Part shown: positions 33,937 to 45,330 of the stretch, piece after piece
Layout of the letters: every line of letters starts with the position of its first letter
Position numbering within the stretch: position 1 is the first letter of the stretch
Source of the DNA: Solimonas variicoloris DSM 15731
GTDB taxonomy: Bacteria > Pseudomonadota > Gammaproteobacteria > Nevskiales > Nevskiaceae
Reading direction: 5' to 3'
DNA: 64,000 nucleotides
Assembly: GCF_000382285.1 (NCBI RefSeq)
Contig: NZ_KB907927.1
Span: 293,842 to 357,841, forward strand
Program-made: the position numbers and the translations under genes
Notes under the pieces: generated by a model
Database searches by the model: none
Seen by the model: the letters and a program-made list of their open reading frames with translations, nothing else
Told to the model about the DNA's origin: nothing

Positions 33937-35718
33937 GCCGCCACGCGTACGGCCTGCCGTTCGGCGCCGAGCTGCGTGCTGATGGCGTCCATACGCGTTT
34001 CCGCCTGCATGCGCCGGCGCAGCGCGCCGTCGCGCTGCTGCTCGACGACGGTCCGCCGCAGCCGATGCGGCGCGACGCCGCCGGCGACTTCGATCTGGAA
34101 ACCGTGGCGCCGCCCGGCAGCCGCTACCGCTACCGCCTCGACGACGGCCTCGCGGTGCCCGATCCGGCGGCGCGCGCAGGACGGCGACGTGCACGGCGCG
34201 AGCCTGGTCGTCGATCCGCGCGCCTATCGCTGGCGCCACGACGGCTGGCGCGGCCGGCCCTGGCACGAGACCGTGCTCTATGAGCTGCACGCCGGCTGCT
34301 GCGGCGGCTACGGCGGCGTCGCCGCGCAGCTGCCGGCGCTCGCCGCGCTCGGCATCACCGCGATCGAACTGATGCCGCTCGCCGAGTTTCCCGGCACGCG
34401 CAACTGGGGCTACGACGGCGTGCTGCCGTACGCGCCGGAGGCCTCGTACGGCGCGCCGGATGCGCTCAAGGCGCTGATCGACGACGCGCATGGTCTCGGC
34501 CTGATGGTGTTCGTCGACGTCGTCTACAACCATTTCGGCCCGGACGGCAACTACCTGCACACCTACGCGCCGGATTTCTTCCGCCGCGACCGCCACACGC
34601 CGTGGGGCGCCGCAATCGATTTCCGGCAGCGCGCGGTGCGCGAATACTTCATCGGCAACGCGCTGTACTGGCTGCTCGAATACCGCGTCGACGGATTGCG
34701 TCTGGACGCCGTGCACGCGATCAAGGAACGCGACTTCGTCGAGGAGCTCGCCCGGCGCGTGCGCGCCGCCACCGAACCGGGCCGTCACGTCCATCTGGTG
34801 CTCGAAAACGAGCACAACGACGCCGCGCTGCTCGACGCCGGCTACGACGCGCAGTGGAACGACGATGCCCACAACCTGCTGCACGTCCTGCTGACCGGCG
34901 AACACGAGGGCTATTACGCGCCTTACGCCGAACGGCCGGCGCGCCGCCTCGCGCGCGTGCTCGCCGAGGGCTGCGCCGACCAGGGCGAAGCCGAGCCGCG
35001 CAGCGGCCGGCGGCGCGGCGCGCCGAGCGGCCCTCTGCCGCCGCAGGCTTTCGTCTGCTTCCTGCAGAACCACGACCAGATCGGCAACCGCGCGTTCGGC
35101 GAACGCCTGATCGACCTCGCCGCGCCGGACGCGCTGCGCGCCGCCGTCGCGCTGCAGCTGCTGTGCCCGCAGATTCCGCTGCTGTTCATGGGCGAGGAAT
35201 GGGGCTGCCACACGCCGTTCCTGTTCTTCACCGACCATGCGCCCGAACTGGCCGCCCGGGTGGTGGCCGGCCGCCGCGCCGAGTTCGGGCGCTTCAGCGC
35301 CTTCGCCGATCCGCGCCAGCGCGCGCGCATCCCCGATCCGAACGCGCCGGCGATGTTCGCGCGCTCGTGTCCGGACTTTCGCGAGGCGCAGCGCGGTGCG
35401 CACGCCGCGTGGCGCGCCTATTACGGCGCGCTGCTGGCGCTGCGCCACGCGCAGCTCGTGCCGCGCCTGCCGGGCACGCGCAGCCTCGGTGCCGAGGCGC
35501 TGAACGAACGCGCCGTCGCGGCGCGCTGGCGGCTCGGCGACGGCGCCGTGCTGACGATCGTGCTGCAGCTCGGCAACGTCGCGCTGCCCGCCGCGGCGCC
35601 GGCCGGGCGGCTGCTGATCGAAAGCCGCACCGGTGCCGCCGCGGCGCTGGCGCGCGGCGAGCTCGCGGGCGCCGCCTGCTGCGTCTTTCTCGATGAACCC
35701 CGACCGGAGTCCGCATGA
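33933..35718 (+). pseudogene. treZ: Malto-oligosyltrehalose trehalohydrolase with a frameshift near 34170
   Basis: TreZ releases trehalose from maltooligosyl trehalose made by TreY. Translation from the ATG at 33933 gives MSRHAYGLPFGAELRADGVH and a CBM48-like N-terminus to VPDPAAR. Homology then continues in another frame from QDGDVHGASLVVDPRAY. The break lies in GCGCGCGC (34170-34177). One more GC dinucleotide would restore the frame and give PDPAARAQDGDVHG, exactly the family spacing, so a 2-bp deletion is the simplest reading. The rest of the enzyme is intact: ELHAGCCGGYGG, VDGLRLDAVHAI (Asp codon 34705), LENEHND (Glu codon 34804) and FLQNHDQIGNRA. Starts and stops overlap glgX and malQ by 4 nt each. 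It is either a true lesion, phase variation, or a sequencing error. Confidence 0.85.
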
Positions 35719-37802
35719 GCGACACCGCCCTGCAGCACCTCGCCGAGCGCGCAGGCATCGCGCTGCGCTGGACCGATTACCGCGGCACGCCGCACGGCGT
35801 CGGCGACGACACGCTGCGCGCCCTGCTCGGGGCGCTGGAGATTCCGTGCGCGACGCCGGCGCAGATCGCCGACAGCGAAGCGCGGCTGAACGCCGAGGAC
35901 GCCGATCCGCTGCGCGCGCCGCTGCTGACCGCGGTCGCCGGCGCGCACTGGTCGCTGGCCGCACCGGCGCTCGCCGGCCGGCGCCTGCCGGTGCGTCTCG
36001 AGGACGGCGGCAGGCACGAACTGGCCTTCGCGGCCGACGGCGCCGGCGTACGCGCGGCGATGACGCTGCCGCCGGGCTATCACCGCCTCGTGCTCGACGA
36101 CGGCGAGCGCACGCTCGCGGTGGCGCCGGCGCGCGCCTGGAGCATGGGCGACGCCTGCGGCGAACGCCGCGCCTGGGGCCTGGCAACGCAGCTCTACGCG
36201 CTGCGCCGCCGCGGCGATCTCGGCATCGGCGATTTCACGGCGCTCGCCGACTTCGTCGAGCGCGCCGCCGCACGCGGCGCCGACGCCGTCGCGGTCAGCC
36301 CGGTGCATGCGCTGTTCTCGGCCGACGTGCAGCACTACAGCCCGTATGCGCCGTCGAGCCGCCTGTTCTTCAACGTCCTGCACGCCGACCCGGCGCTGCT
36401 GCTCGGCAGCGCGCCAACGCAGGCGCTGCTCGGCGAGCTCGGCCTCGGCGATGAAGCGGCGCGCCTCGAAGCGCTGCCGCTGGTCGACTGGCCGGCGAGC
36501 GGGCGCGCGCGCCTGGCGCTGCTGCGCGCCGCCCACGCGCGGCTGGCGGCGCGCCTGGGTACGGACGACCCGCTCGGCCTCGAGTTCCGGCGCTTCGTCG
36601 ACGACGGCGGCGAAGCGCTGCTCGATCACGCCCGCTTCGAAGTACTGCACGCGCAGCAGCTCGCGCAGGGCCGCTGGTCGTGGCGCGAATGGCCGGCCGA
36701 GCTGCGCGATCCGCGCAGCGCCGCCGTCGCGGCCGCCGTCGCGACGCAGGCCGACGCGCTGCAGTTCCACCTGTTCGCGCAATGGCTCGCGGCGCGCGGC
36801 CTGGCGCAGGCGCAGCGCGCGGCACGCGACGCCGGCATGGCGATCGGCCTGATCGGCGATCTGGCGGTCGGCACCGACAGCGGCGGCAGCCACGCCTGGA
36901 GCCGCCAGGCCGACATGCTCGGCGGCCTGTCGGTCGGCGCGCCGCCCGATCTGCTCAACGCGCTCGGCCAGAGCTGGGGCCTGACCGCGTTCTCGCCGCG
37001 CGCCATGCGCCGCCACGGCTTCAGCGCCTTCATCGAGCTGCTGCGCGCGGCGCTGCGCCACGTCGGCGGCCTGCGCATCGACCACGTGCTCGGCCTGATG
37101 CGCCTGTGGCTGGTGCCGCAGGGCGCGCACGCGACCGAGGGCGCCTACCTGAAGTGCCCGTTCGACGATCTGCTGCGCCTGGTCGCGCTCGAATCGCACC
37201 GGCATCGCGCGGTGATCGTCGGCGAGGATCTCGGCACCGTGCCCGACGGCATTCGCGAGGCCTTGTACGGCTGCGGCCTGATGGGCATGCGCGTGCTCTG
37301 GTTCGAAACCGATCACGGCCTCTACGTCGAGCCGTCGCGCTGGCCGCGCGAGGCAATGGCGACCACCACCACGCACGATCTGCCGACCGTCGCCGGCTGG
37401 TGGCACGGCCGCGATCTCGACTGGCGCGCGCAGCTGAACCTGTTCGCGCCCGACAGCGACCACGGGCACGAATACACGCAGCGTGCGGACGAGCGCGTCA
37501 GGCTGTGGGCGGCGTTCCGCCATGCCGGGGTCGCCGCAGCCGCGTCGCCACCACCGCCGGACCAGCCGGACGACGCGATCGACGCGGCCCTGCGCTTCGT
37601 CGCGCGCACGCCGGCGGAGCTGGCGATCGTGCCGGTCGAGGACATCGCCGGCATCGTCGAGCAGCCGAACCTGCCGGGCACCACCGTCGAGCATCCGAAC
37701 TGGCGCCGGCGTCTGCCCGCCGAGACCGCGACGCTGTTCGCGCAGGCGCACGCCGACCGGCGCCTCGACCTGCTCGCCACCGAGCGGCCGCCGCGCGGCT
37801 AG
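35715..37802 (+). CDS. malQ: 4-alpha-glucanotransferase (amylomaltase), GH77
   Basis: Transfers alpha-1,4-glucan segments between maltodextrins, recycling short chains. The 695-residue protein has the GH77 motifs: YALRRRGDLGIGDFTALADFV, GGLRIDHVLGLMRLWLVP with nucleophile Asp, VGEDLGTVPDGIREAL with acid Glu, and TTTHDLPTVAGWW. The N-terminal extension of about 140 residues is typical of gammaproteobacterial MalQ. The ATG overlaps the treZ stop, so it is the last gene of the plus-strand cluster. It is convergent with glgP, 31 bp apart. Confidence 0.95.
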   Translation: MSDTALQHLAERAGIALRWTDYRGTPHGVGDDTLRALLGALEIPCATPAQIADSEARLNAEDADPLRAPLLTAVAGAHWSLAAPALAGRRLPVRLEDGGRHELAFAADGAGVRAAMTLPPGYHRLVLDDGERTLAVAPARAWSMGDACGERRAWGLATQLYALRRRGDLGIGDFTALADFVERAAARGADAVAVSPVHALFSADVQHYSPYAPSSRLFFNVLHADPALLLGSAPTQALLGELGLGDEAARLEALPLVDWPASGRARLALLRAAHARLAARLGTDDPLGLEFRRFVDDGGEALLDHARFEVLHAQQLAQGRWSWREWPAELRDPRSAAVAAAVATQADALQFHLFAQWLAARGLAQAQRAARDAGMAIGLIGDLAVGTDSGGSHAWSRQADMLGGLSVGAPPDLLNALGQSWGLTAFSPRAMRRHGFSAFIELLRAALRHVGGLRIDHVLGLMRLWLVPQGAHATEGAYLKCPFDDLLRLVALESHRHRAVIVGEDLGTVPDGIREALYGCGLMGMRVLWFETDHGLYVEPSRWPREAMATTTTHDLPTVAGWWHGRDLDWRAQLNLFAPDSDHGHEYTQRADERVRLWAAFRHAGVAAAASPPPPDQPDDAIDAALRFVARTPAELAIVPVEDIAGIVEQPNLPGTTVEHPNWRRRLPAETATLFAQAHADRRLDLLATERPPRG

Positions 37803-37804
37803 AC

Positions 37805-37829
37805 CGGCGGCGACGCGCACGCGCCGCCG
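37805..37829. terminator. Possible shared hairpin between malQ and glgP
   Basis: 8-bp stem CGGCGGCG (37805-37812) and CGCCGCCG (37822-37829) in the 31-bp gap between two convergent genes. No T-run on either strand, so termination is only a guess from position. Confidence 0.35.
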
Positions 37830-37833
37830 TGCG

Positions 37834-40416
37834 TCAGGCCCAGACCGCGGCGCCGAGTTCGCCGGGATGCGACATCGCCGGATGCGTCGGCCGCATGCGC
37901 ACGCGCAGGCCCTGCCGGCCGGCGAGCGGCTCGAGCGTGCCGGTGAAGCGGACCGTGCCGTCGCCGCCGGCCAGCGGGTGCAGCAGCGCGCTCTTCTGCA
38001 CGGTGAAGCGGCCGTGCACCTCGACGCCGAGCAGGCACTCGACGATCACGTCGGTCGGCGCCAGGCCATTGAGCTGGGCCGCGACCTCGACGTTCAGCGC
38101 CGCGCCCTGCTCGACCACCTGCGGCAGCGCCGGCGCCTGCAGCGACACGCCGCCCCAGGCCCGCTGCAGCTTCTGCTTCCAGGCCGCGTATTCGCGCGCC
38201 AGCGCGTGACCGGCGGCGCTGAAGCGCTCGGCCTGCCGCGCCGCCGGACCGTAGAAGCCGCGCACGTAATCCATCACCATGCGCGCCGAATTGAAGCGCG
38301 GGATCAGCGTCTTCATCGAGTTCTTGCTGATGCGCACCCACTCCGGCGCATAGGCGTCGTTGTCCGCGCCGTAATAAAGCGGCACGACCTGCTCCTCGAG
38401 GATGTCGAGCAGCTGACGCGCCTCCTCCTCGTCGCGGCGGCGCCGCGCGACTTCGTCGCCGAGCAGCGAGTACCAGTAGCGCGGATCGACCGGCTCGATC
38501 GCGAAACCGTTCGGACCGTCCGGCCCTTCGGCGACGTAGCCTTCGTCCCACCAGCCGTCGAGCACCGAGACGTTGACGACACCGTTGATGCCGGCTTTCT
38601 CGCCCGAGGTGCCGCTGGCCTCCAGCGGATATTCGGGATTGTTGAGCCAGACGTCGCAGCCTTGCACCAGATTGCGCGCCAGCAGCATGTCGTAGCCCTC
38701 GACCATGATCAGGCGGCCGATGAACTGCGGCTTCATGCTGGTTTCGTAGAGCTTCTGGATCAGCGCCTGGCCGGGCTGGTCCTTCGGGTGCGCCTTGCCG
38801 GCGAAGATCAGGATCGCCGGCCGCTGCGGATCGTTGAGCAGGCGCGCCAGACGCTCCTCGTCCTGCAGGATCAGCGTCGCGCGCTTGTAGGTCGCGAAAC
38901 GGCGCGCGAAGCCGAGCACCAGCGCCTTGCTGTTCGGATCGCCGATGTAGCGCGTGGCGCGCGCGACGATGGTCTCCGGCACGCCGTTGCGGCGCAGCTG
39001 GCGGCGCACGCGCGCGGCGATGTCACCGAGCAGATCGCGCTTGAGCTGGCGGCGCACGGCGACGAAGCGGTCGTACGGAATGCTGTCGATGCAGCGCCAG
39101 AAGTTCGGATCGAGCACGCCGTTGCGCCAGGCGCGGAAGCTGTCGTGGAACAGCCGCGTCCAGGCACGGGCGATGAAGGTGTGCAGATGCACGCCGTTGG
39201 TGACGTGCCCGATCGGGTTCTCCTCCGGCGGCAGCTGCGGCCAGAGATACGCCTCCATGCGGCTGGCGACGCCGCCGTGGATCTTCGACACGCCGTTGTG
39301 GAAACGGCTGCCGCGCAGCGCCAGCGAGGTCATGTTGAAGCGGTCGCCGCCGTGCTGGTCGGCGCCGAGCGCGAGCAGCGTCGCCTCCTCGGCGCCGAGG
39401 CTGCCGAGCAGACGGCCGAGGAACCAGCGCATCTGCGCGTGATGGAAGATGTCGTGGCCGGCCGGCACCGGCGTGTGCGTGGTGAAGACGGTGCCGGCGG
39501 CGACCGCTTCCAGCGCCGCCTCGAACGGCAGCCCGGCGGCGACACCCTCGCGGATGCGTTCGAGGATCTGGAACGCGGCATGGCCTTCGTTGATGTGCCA
39601 GACGGTCGGCGCGCGGCCGAGCGCGCGCAGCGCGCGCACGCCGCCGACGCCGAGCACGGTCTCCTGCTGGATGCGCGTGTCGCTGTCGCCGCCATAGAGC
39701 TGGTCGGTGATCGCGCGGTCGGCCTCGCCGTTCTCCGGCACGTCGGTGTCGAGCAGGATCAGCGAGACGTGGCCGATCTTCGCCTCCCAGACGCGCAGCT
39801 GCACGTCGCGCTCGCCGAGTTCGACGGTGACGCGCAGCTCGCTGCCGTCGGGTCGGTGGCAGAGCCGGATCGGCAGCTCGTCGAAGTCGACGGTGTGGGC
39901 GTTGGCCTGCTGGCGGCCCTGCGCGTCGATGGTCTGCGTGAAATAGCCCTGCCGGTACAGCAGGCCGACGGCGATGAACGGCACGCCGAGATCGCTGATC
40001 GCCTTGCAGTGGTCGCCGGCGAGGATGCCGAGGCCGCCGGAGTAGATCGGCAGGCTTTCGTGCAGGCCGAACTCGGCACAGAAATAGGCGACCAGATCGT
40101 GGTCGGGATGCAGGTGCTTCTCGATCTCCGGGCGCCGCCCGCTGGCCATGTACGAATCGAACGAGGACAGCGCGTGGTGGTAGTCCTCGAGAAAGTCACG
40201 ATCCTCGGCCAGATGATCGATGGTCGCCTGCGGGATGCGGCGCAGCACCAGCTTGGGGTTGTTCTCGCAGCTCAGCCACAGGCGCTGGTCGAGGCGCCAG
40301 AACACGCGGCGGATGTCGCGGTCCCAGGCGTAGGCAAGATTGCCGGCCAGCTCCTCGAGCCGGTCCAGGGCCGCCGGAATGCGGGGGCGGGCTTCGAAGC
40401 TCAGAGTCGTCGTCAC
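37834..40416 (-). CDS. glgP: Alpha-glucan (glycogen) phosphorylase, DUF3417-containing type
   Basis: Releases glucose-1-phosphate from glucan ends with phosphate and PLP. The 860-residue protein belongs to the alpha-glucan phosphorylase subtype with an N-terminal DUF3417 region (LEELAGNLAYAWDRDIRRVFWRL), not the classic E. coli GlgP. Key segments are CAEFGLHESLPIYSGGLG, HINEGHAAFQ, TTHTPVPAGHD, and the PLP-lysine region ASGTSGEKAGINGVVNVSVLDGWW. The start is GTG at 40416 with AAAGGA upstream. It is monocistronic, transcribed toward the biosynthetic cluster and divergent from the diguanylate cyclase gene by 192 bp. Confidence 0.94.
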   Translation of the reverse strand: MTTTLSFEARPRIPAALDRLEELAGNLAYAWDRDIRRVFWRLDQRLWLSCENNPKLVLRRIPQATIDHLAEDRDFLEDYHHALSSFDSYMASGRRPEIEKHLHPDHDLVAYFCAEFGLHESLPIYSGGLGILAGDHCKAISDLGVPFIAVGLLYRQGYFTQTIDAQGRQQANAHTVDFDELPIRLCHRPDGSELRVTVELGERDVQLRVWEAKIGHVSLILLDTDVPENGEADRAITDQLYGGDSDTRIQQETVLGVGGVRALRALGRAPTVWHINEGHAAFQILERIREGVAAGLPFEAALEAVAAGTVFTTHTPVPAGHDIFHHAQMRWFLGRLLGSLGAEEATLLALGADQHGGDRFNMTSLALRGSRFHNGVSKIHGGVASRMEAYLWPQLPPEENPIGHVTNGVHLHTFIARAWTRLFHDSFRAWRNGVLDPNFWRCIDSIPYDRFVAVRRQLKRDLLGDIAARVRRQLRRNGVPETIVARATRYIGDPNSKALVLGFARRFATYKRATLILQDEERLARLLNDPQRPAILIFAGKAHPKDQPGQALIQKLYETSMKPQFIGRLIMVEGYDMLLARNLVQGCDVWLNNPEYPLEASGTSGEKAGINGVVNVSVLDGWWDEGYVAEGPDGPNGFAIEPVDPRYWYSLLGDEVARRRRDEEEARQLLDILEEQVVPLYYGADNDAYAPEWVRISKNSMKTLIPRFNSARMVMDYVRGFYGPAARQAERFSAAGHALAREYAAWKQKLQRAWGGVSLQAPALPQVVEQGAALNVEVAAQLNGLAPTDVIVECLLGVEVHGRFTVQKSALLHPLAGGDGTVRFTGTLEPLAGRQGLRVRMRPTHPAMSHPGELGAAVWA

Positions 40417-40608
40417 CTGTTGCGGTCCTTTCGGGTTCGACCTTCAGTGGGCGCCGCCGGCGGCCGGTGGTGCCCGGCGCTATGCAAAGCACGGATCGCG
40501 CCAGCGGAATCGGCAGCGGCGCGCGAAACTTGATAGTGGATATTATCGCTTCCGCCGCCGCGGACGCTGCCGCATGCTTGCCCGGCTTACGGCGATCCCG
40601 GGTGGATC

Positions 40609-41850
40609 ATGGATCTTCTCGCCAGCCTGCGCAGCGAGAGCCGGCCTCCGCGACTCCATCGCCTGCGCTTCGGGCCCGCGCAACTCGAACAGGAATTCCG
40701 CAGCTGGCAGCGGCAGCGCCACGCGCCGGCGCGCGCCTTGCTGTTCGCGGTGCTGGCGCTCGGCTACGCGATCACGCCGCTGTTCAACGTGCGCCTGTTC
40801 GGCGTGCCCGAGAGCGTGCTGCCGGCGCTGCAGACGATGCAGTGGCTGCTGGTACTGCCGCTCGCGGCCGCCGGCGCGCTCGCCAGCTTCGCGCCGGATC
40901 CGCACGTGCAGCGCACCGTGCCGGCCTGCGCCGTGGCCGGCCTCTGCGCCGGCACGCTGGCGATGCGCGCGCTGGCGCTGCACCACGGCTTCGACTTCCC
41001 GAGCCAGATGCTCGGCATGGTAATGGTCACGGTCGCCCTCTTCGGCGGCTTTCGCTGGACCGCGGTCCTCGGCGCCACGCTGTTCGGCACGGCGCTGGCG
41101 GTCGCCGTCGAGTACCGCCTCGCGGCGCCGGGCACTGCTCCGGGCCTGCAGGCTTACGGTCTCGTGGCGATGGCGCTGATCGCGATCGCCGGCGCCTACA
41201 CGCACGAACTGCTGGCGCGGCTGGTCTGGCTCCACCAGCGCTACGCGGAGGCGCTCGCCGCCACCGATGGCCTCACCGGGCTGGCCAACCACCACGATTT
41301 CCTCCGCTCGCTGGAGCGCGTGCTGGCGCTGGCCGCGCGCGAGCGGCGGCTGGTCGCCGTCGCCCTGCTCGATCTCGATCATTTCAAGTCGATCAACGAC
41401 CGCTACGGGCATCTGTTCGGCGATCGCGTGCTGCGCCAGGTCGGCGCGCTGCTGGGCGCCGAGGTCGCCAAGCGCCCGCTCGATCTGCGGGCGCGCTACG
41501 GCGGCGAGGAAATGGCGATCGTCTGGTACGACGTCAAGGCCGAGGCGCTGCCGGGCCTGATCGAGGGCCTGCTCGACGAGATCCGCCAGCTGCCGTTCGC
41601 CGATCCGGCCGGCGGCCTGCGCGTGCGCATCACCGCCAGTGCCGGCCTGGTCTGGCTGGTGCCCGACGAGCAGACGCGCGCCGAGGACGTGCTGCACTCC
41701 GCCGACATCCTGCTTTACTGCGCCAAGTCCGAAGGCCGCGACCGCGCGCGCCTGGCGCCGTTCGGCAGCGGGCTGCAGACGCTCGCCCCGATGCCGGGCG
41801 CCGCCAACGGCCCGGCCCTGCACCGGCACGCCCCGGATCGCGTCGGATAG
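40609..41850 (+). CDS. Membrane-bound diguanylate cyclase (GGDEF)
   Basis: A 413-residue inner-membrane protein. Residues about 40-210 contain five to six transmembrane segments with no named sensor domain. Residues about 225-390 are a GGDEF domain: TDGLTGLANHHDFLRSL, LLDLDHFKSINDRYGH with the metal-binding Asp, an inhibitory site R289-P-L-D292, and GGEE at 298-301. The last Phe of GGEEF is Met here, a mild variant; the catalytic residues remain, so activity is likely. No EAL domain. It would make cyclic-di-GMP in response to an unknown signal. It stands 37 bp before the ABC-F gene. Confidence 0.9.
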   Translation: MDLLASLRSESRPPRLHRLRFGPAQLEQEFRSWQRQRHAPARALLFAVLALGYAITPLFNVRLFGVPESVLPALQTMQWLLVLPLAAAGALASFAPDPHVQRTVPACAVAGLCAGTLAMRALALHHGFDFPSQMLGMVMVTVALFGGFRWTAVLGATLFGTALAVAVEYRLAAPGTAPGLQAYGLVAMALIAIAGAYTHELLARLVWLHQRYAEALAATDGLTGLANHHDFLRSLERVLALAARERRLVAVALLDLDHFKSINDRYGHLFGDRVLRQVGALLGAEVAKRPLDLRARYGGEEMAIVWYDVKAEALPGLIEGLLDEIRQLPFADPAGGLRVRITASAGLVWLVPDEQTRAEDVLHSADILLYCAKSEGRDRARLAPFGSGLQTLAPMPGAANGPALHRHAPDRVG

Positions 41851-41887
41851 GCGACTGCGCGCCGGGGCGCGGCTACACTGCGCGCCC

Positions 41888-43774
<1,887 letters not shown>

Positions 43775-43897
43775 GCCCGCGGCACCACCCGAACGGGTCG
43801 CGCCGGTCGCGGCGCGGTTTGCACGGCGTCACGCAGCGCCGCGCAGATCGCGTGCTAGCATCGCCCCCGTTTCAGAGCTGACCAGGCGCAAGGACGC

Positions 43898-44944
43898 ATG
43901 AATCCGCAAGTCGTCGACACCGGACTGTTCGAGCGCTACGTGCCGCTCAACGCCCTGCGTCCGGAAAGCCAGGCCGAACTGGCGCGCAAGAGCGCCGTCC
44001 TCGAGCTGGCGGCGGGCGAACGGCTGTTCCGCGCCGGCGACGCCGCCCCGCAGGCTCTGTACCTGCTGTCGGGCGAGCTGCAGATCGAGAACGCCGCCGG
44101 CCAGCCACTGTCCTGCGTTCGCGCCGGCGAGCCGGCCAGCTTCCACCGCCTCGCCCACCAGTCGCCGCGCACCGTGTCGGCGCGGGCGCTGAGCGACATC
44201 CGCGTGCTGGCGGTCGACGCCAGCCTGCTCGACGTGATGCTGACCTGGGATCAGACCGGCCAGTTCGTCGTCGGCGACGTCGCCGACCACACCGCCAGCG
44301 TCGGCGACGACTGGATGACGCGCCTGCTGCAGATGCGCACCTTCCAGCTCGTGCCGCCAGCCAAGCTGCAGGCGATGTTCATGCGCCTGCAGAAGCGCGC
44401 GGTTGCGCCCGGCGAAGTCATCGTCCAGCAGGGCGCGCCCGGCGACTACTTCTACGTGATCGTCGAAGGGCGCTGCATCGTCACCCGCGAGCAGGGCAGC
44501 CAGAAGCCGGTGCGTCTCGCCGAGCTCGAACCCGGCGCCTGCTTCGGCGAGGAGGCGCTGATCTCCGCCGATCGTCGCAATGCCTCGGTGACGGCGCTGA
44601 CGCCGGTCAGCCTGATGCGGCTCGCCAAGGAGGACTTCGAGCAACTGCTGAACCAGCCGCTCGAACGGCGCCTGTCGCTGGCCGAGGCGCAGGCGCTGAT
44701 CGACAGCGGCCGCGCACGCTGGCTCGACGTACGCCTGCCGAGCGAATTCCAGACCCATCATCTGCCCGGCGCGCTGAATCTGCCGCTGTACATGCTGCGC
44801 TTGAAGCTGGCGATGCTCGATCCGCGGCTCAGCTGGATCCTCTGCTGCGACACCACGCGACGCAGCGCGGTCGGCGTGTTCGTGCTGACGCAAAAGGGCT
44901 ACGACGCCTACGTCCTCGACGGCGGCCTGCCGGCGAAAAGCTGA
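43898..44944 (+). CDS. Tandem cyclic-nucleotide-binding domains plus rhodanese domain
   Basis: A 348-residue cytoplasmic protein with three modules. Residues about 15-125 form a first cNMP-binding fold whose phosphate-binding cassette is degenerate. Residues about 140-258 form a second one with an intact cassette (FGEEALISADRRNASVTAL, with the conserved Glu and Arg). Residues about 260-345 are a rhodanese domain; the loop LCCDTTRRSAVG has Cys316 and Cys317 where the catalytic cysteine belongs. There is no DNA-binding domain, so it is not a Crp-type regulator. The combination suggests a nucleotide-gated sulfur or redox signalling protein, but I know no function. AAGGA precedes the ATG. Confidence 0.82.
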   Translation: MNPQVVDTGLFERYVPLNALRPESQAELARKSAVLELAAGERLFRAGDAAPQALYLLSGELQIENAAGQPLSCVRAGEPASFHRLAHQSPRTVSARALSDIRVLAVDASLLDVMLTWDQTGQFVVGDVADHTASVGDDWMTRLLQMRTFQLVPPAKLQAMFMRLQKRAVAPGEVIVQQGAPGDYFYVIVEGRCIVTREQGSQKPVRLAELEPGACFGEEALISADRRNASVTALTPVSLMRLAKEDFEQLLNQPLERRLSLAEAQALIDSGRARWLDVRLPSEFQTHHLPGALNLPLYMLRLKLAMLDPRLSWILCCDTTRRSAVGVFVLTQKGYDAYVLDGGLPAKS

Positions 44945-45039
44945 ACCCGCCGCTCGTTCCACTCGCAGCCGGCGCAGACGCGCCTGCCGCTCCACGCCCT
45001 TCGCCGCCCGTCCGGCGCGCCGGGCGACCCACGGGCAAA

Positions 45040-45072
45040 GAAAAACCCGCGGCTCTGGCACGAGACGCGGGT
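45040..45072 (-). terminator. Rho-independent terminator on the minus strand without a confirmed gene
   Basis: Stem ACCCGCG (45045-45051) with CGCGGGT (45066-45072), extended inside by a 3-bp pairing, followed on the minus strand by five T, C and three more T. It points away from the pilin operon, so a minus-strand transcript, either the small ORFs or an RNA, probably ends here. Confidence 0.7.
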
Positions 45073-45111
45073 AGCGGTTGAGAGAGCCCTTGGGAGTGAC
45101 TCGCAGCCAGA

Positions 45112-45330
45112 TTACCCGCCGCGGCCGAACGGAACATGAACGGACCGCACAGTTCGGCGGGCCGCCCCGCCCCGGCCACTGCCGTCAGCGGCCAGCGTCG
45201 GCTGGGGCCCGGCCTCGCGCTCGGCAAGACACAGAAGCTCCAGGTTCTCGAACGCCGTATGCGATTCGAACACGTCGGCTTCTGGAACTTGCGACACCGG
45301 GCGGGATATGGGGCGTTTGACGGAGTGCAT
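45112..45330 (-). CDS. Possible small protein (72 aa), unknown
   Basis: ATG at 45330, stop TAA at 45112-45114. It would encode a 72-residue protein beginning MHSVKRPISRPVSQVPEADV. No similarity I recognise, no membrane segment and no good Shine-Dalgarno. Points in favour: the start overlaps the stop of the preceding frame (TAATG), and a good terminator follows 40 bp downstream. Third-position GC is lower than in neighbouring genes, so it may be noncoding. Confidence 0.28.
   Translation of the reverse strand: MHSVKRPISRPVSQVPEADVFESHTAFENLELLCLAEREAGPQPTLAADGSGRGGAARRTVRSVHVPFGRGG

Noticed and set aside
31669..36186. Open frame of 1505 codons on the minus strand opposite glgX, treZ and malQ
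   Set aside because: Arg/Ala/His-rich antisense shadow of genes with very high third-position GC; no family motif, while the plus strand carries complete enzymes.
45240..45290. Sequence with GTTCGAATC-like stretches that recalls a tRNA T-loop
   Set aside because: No acceptor stem, anticodon arm or D arm could be paired around it.
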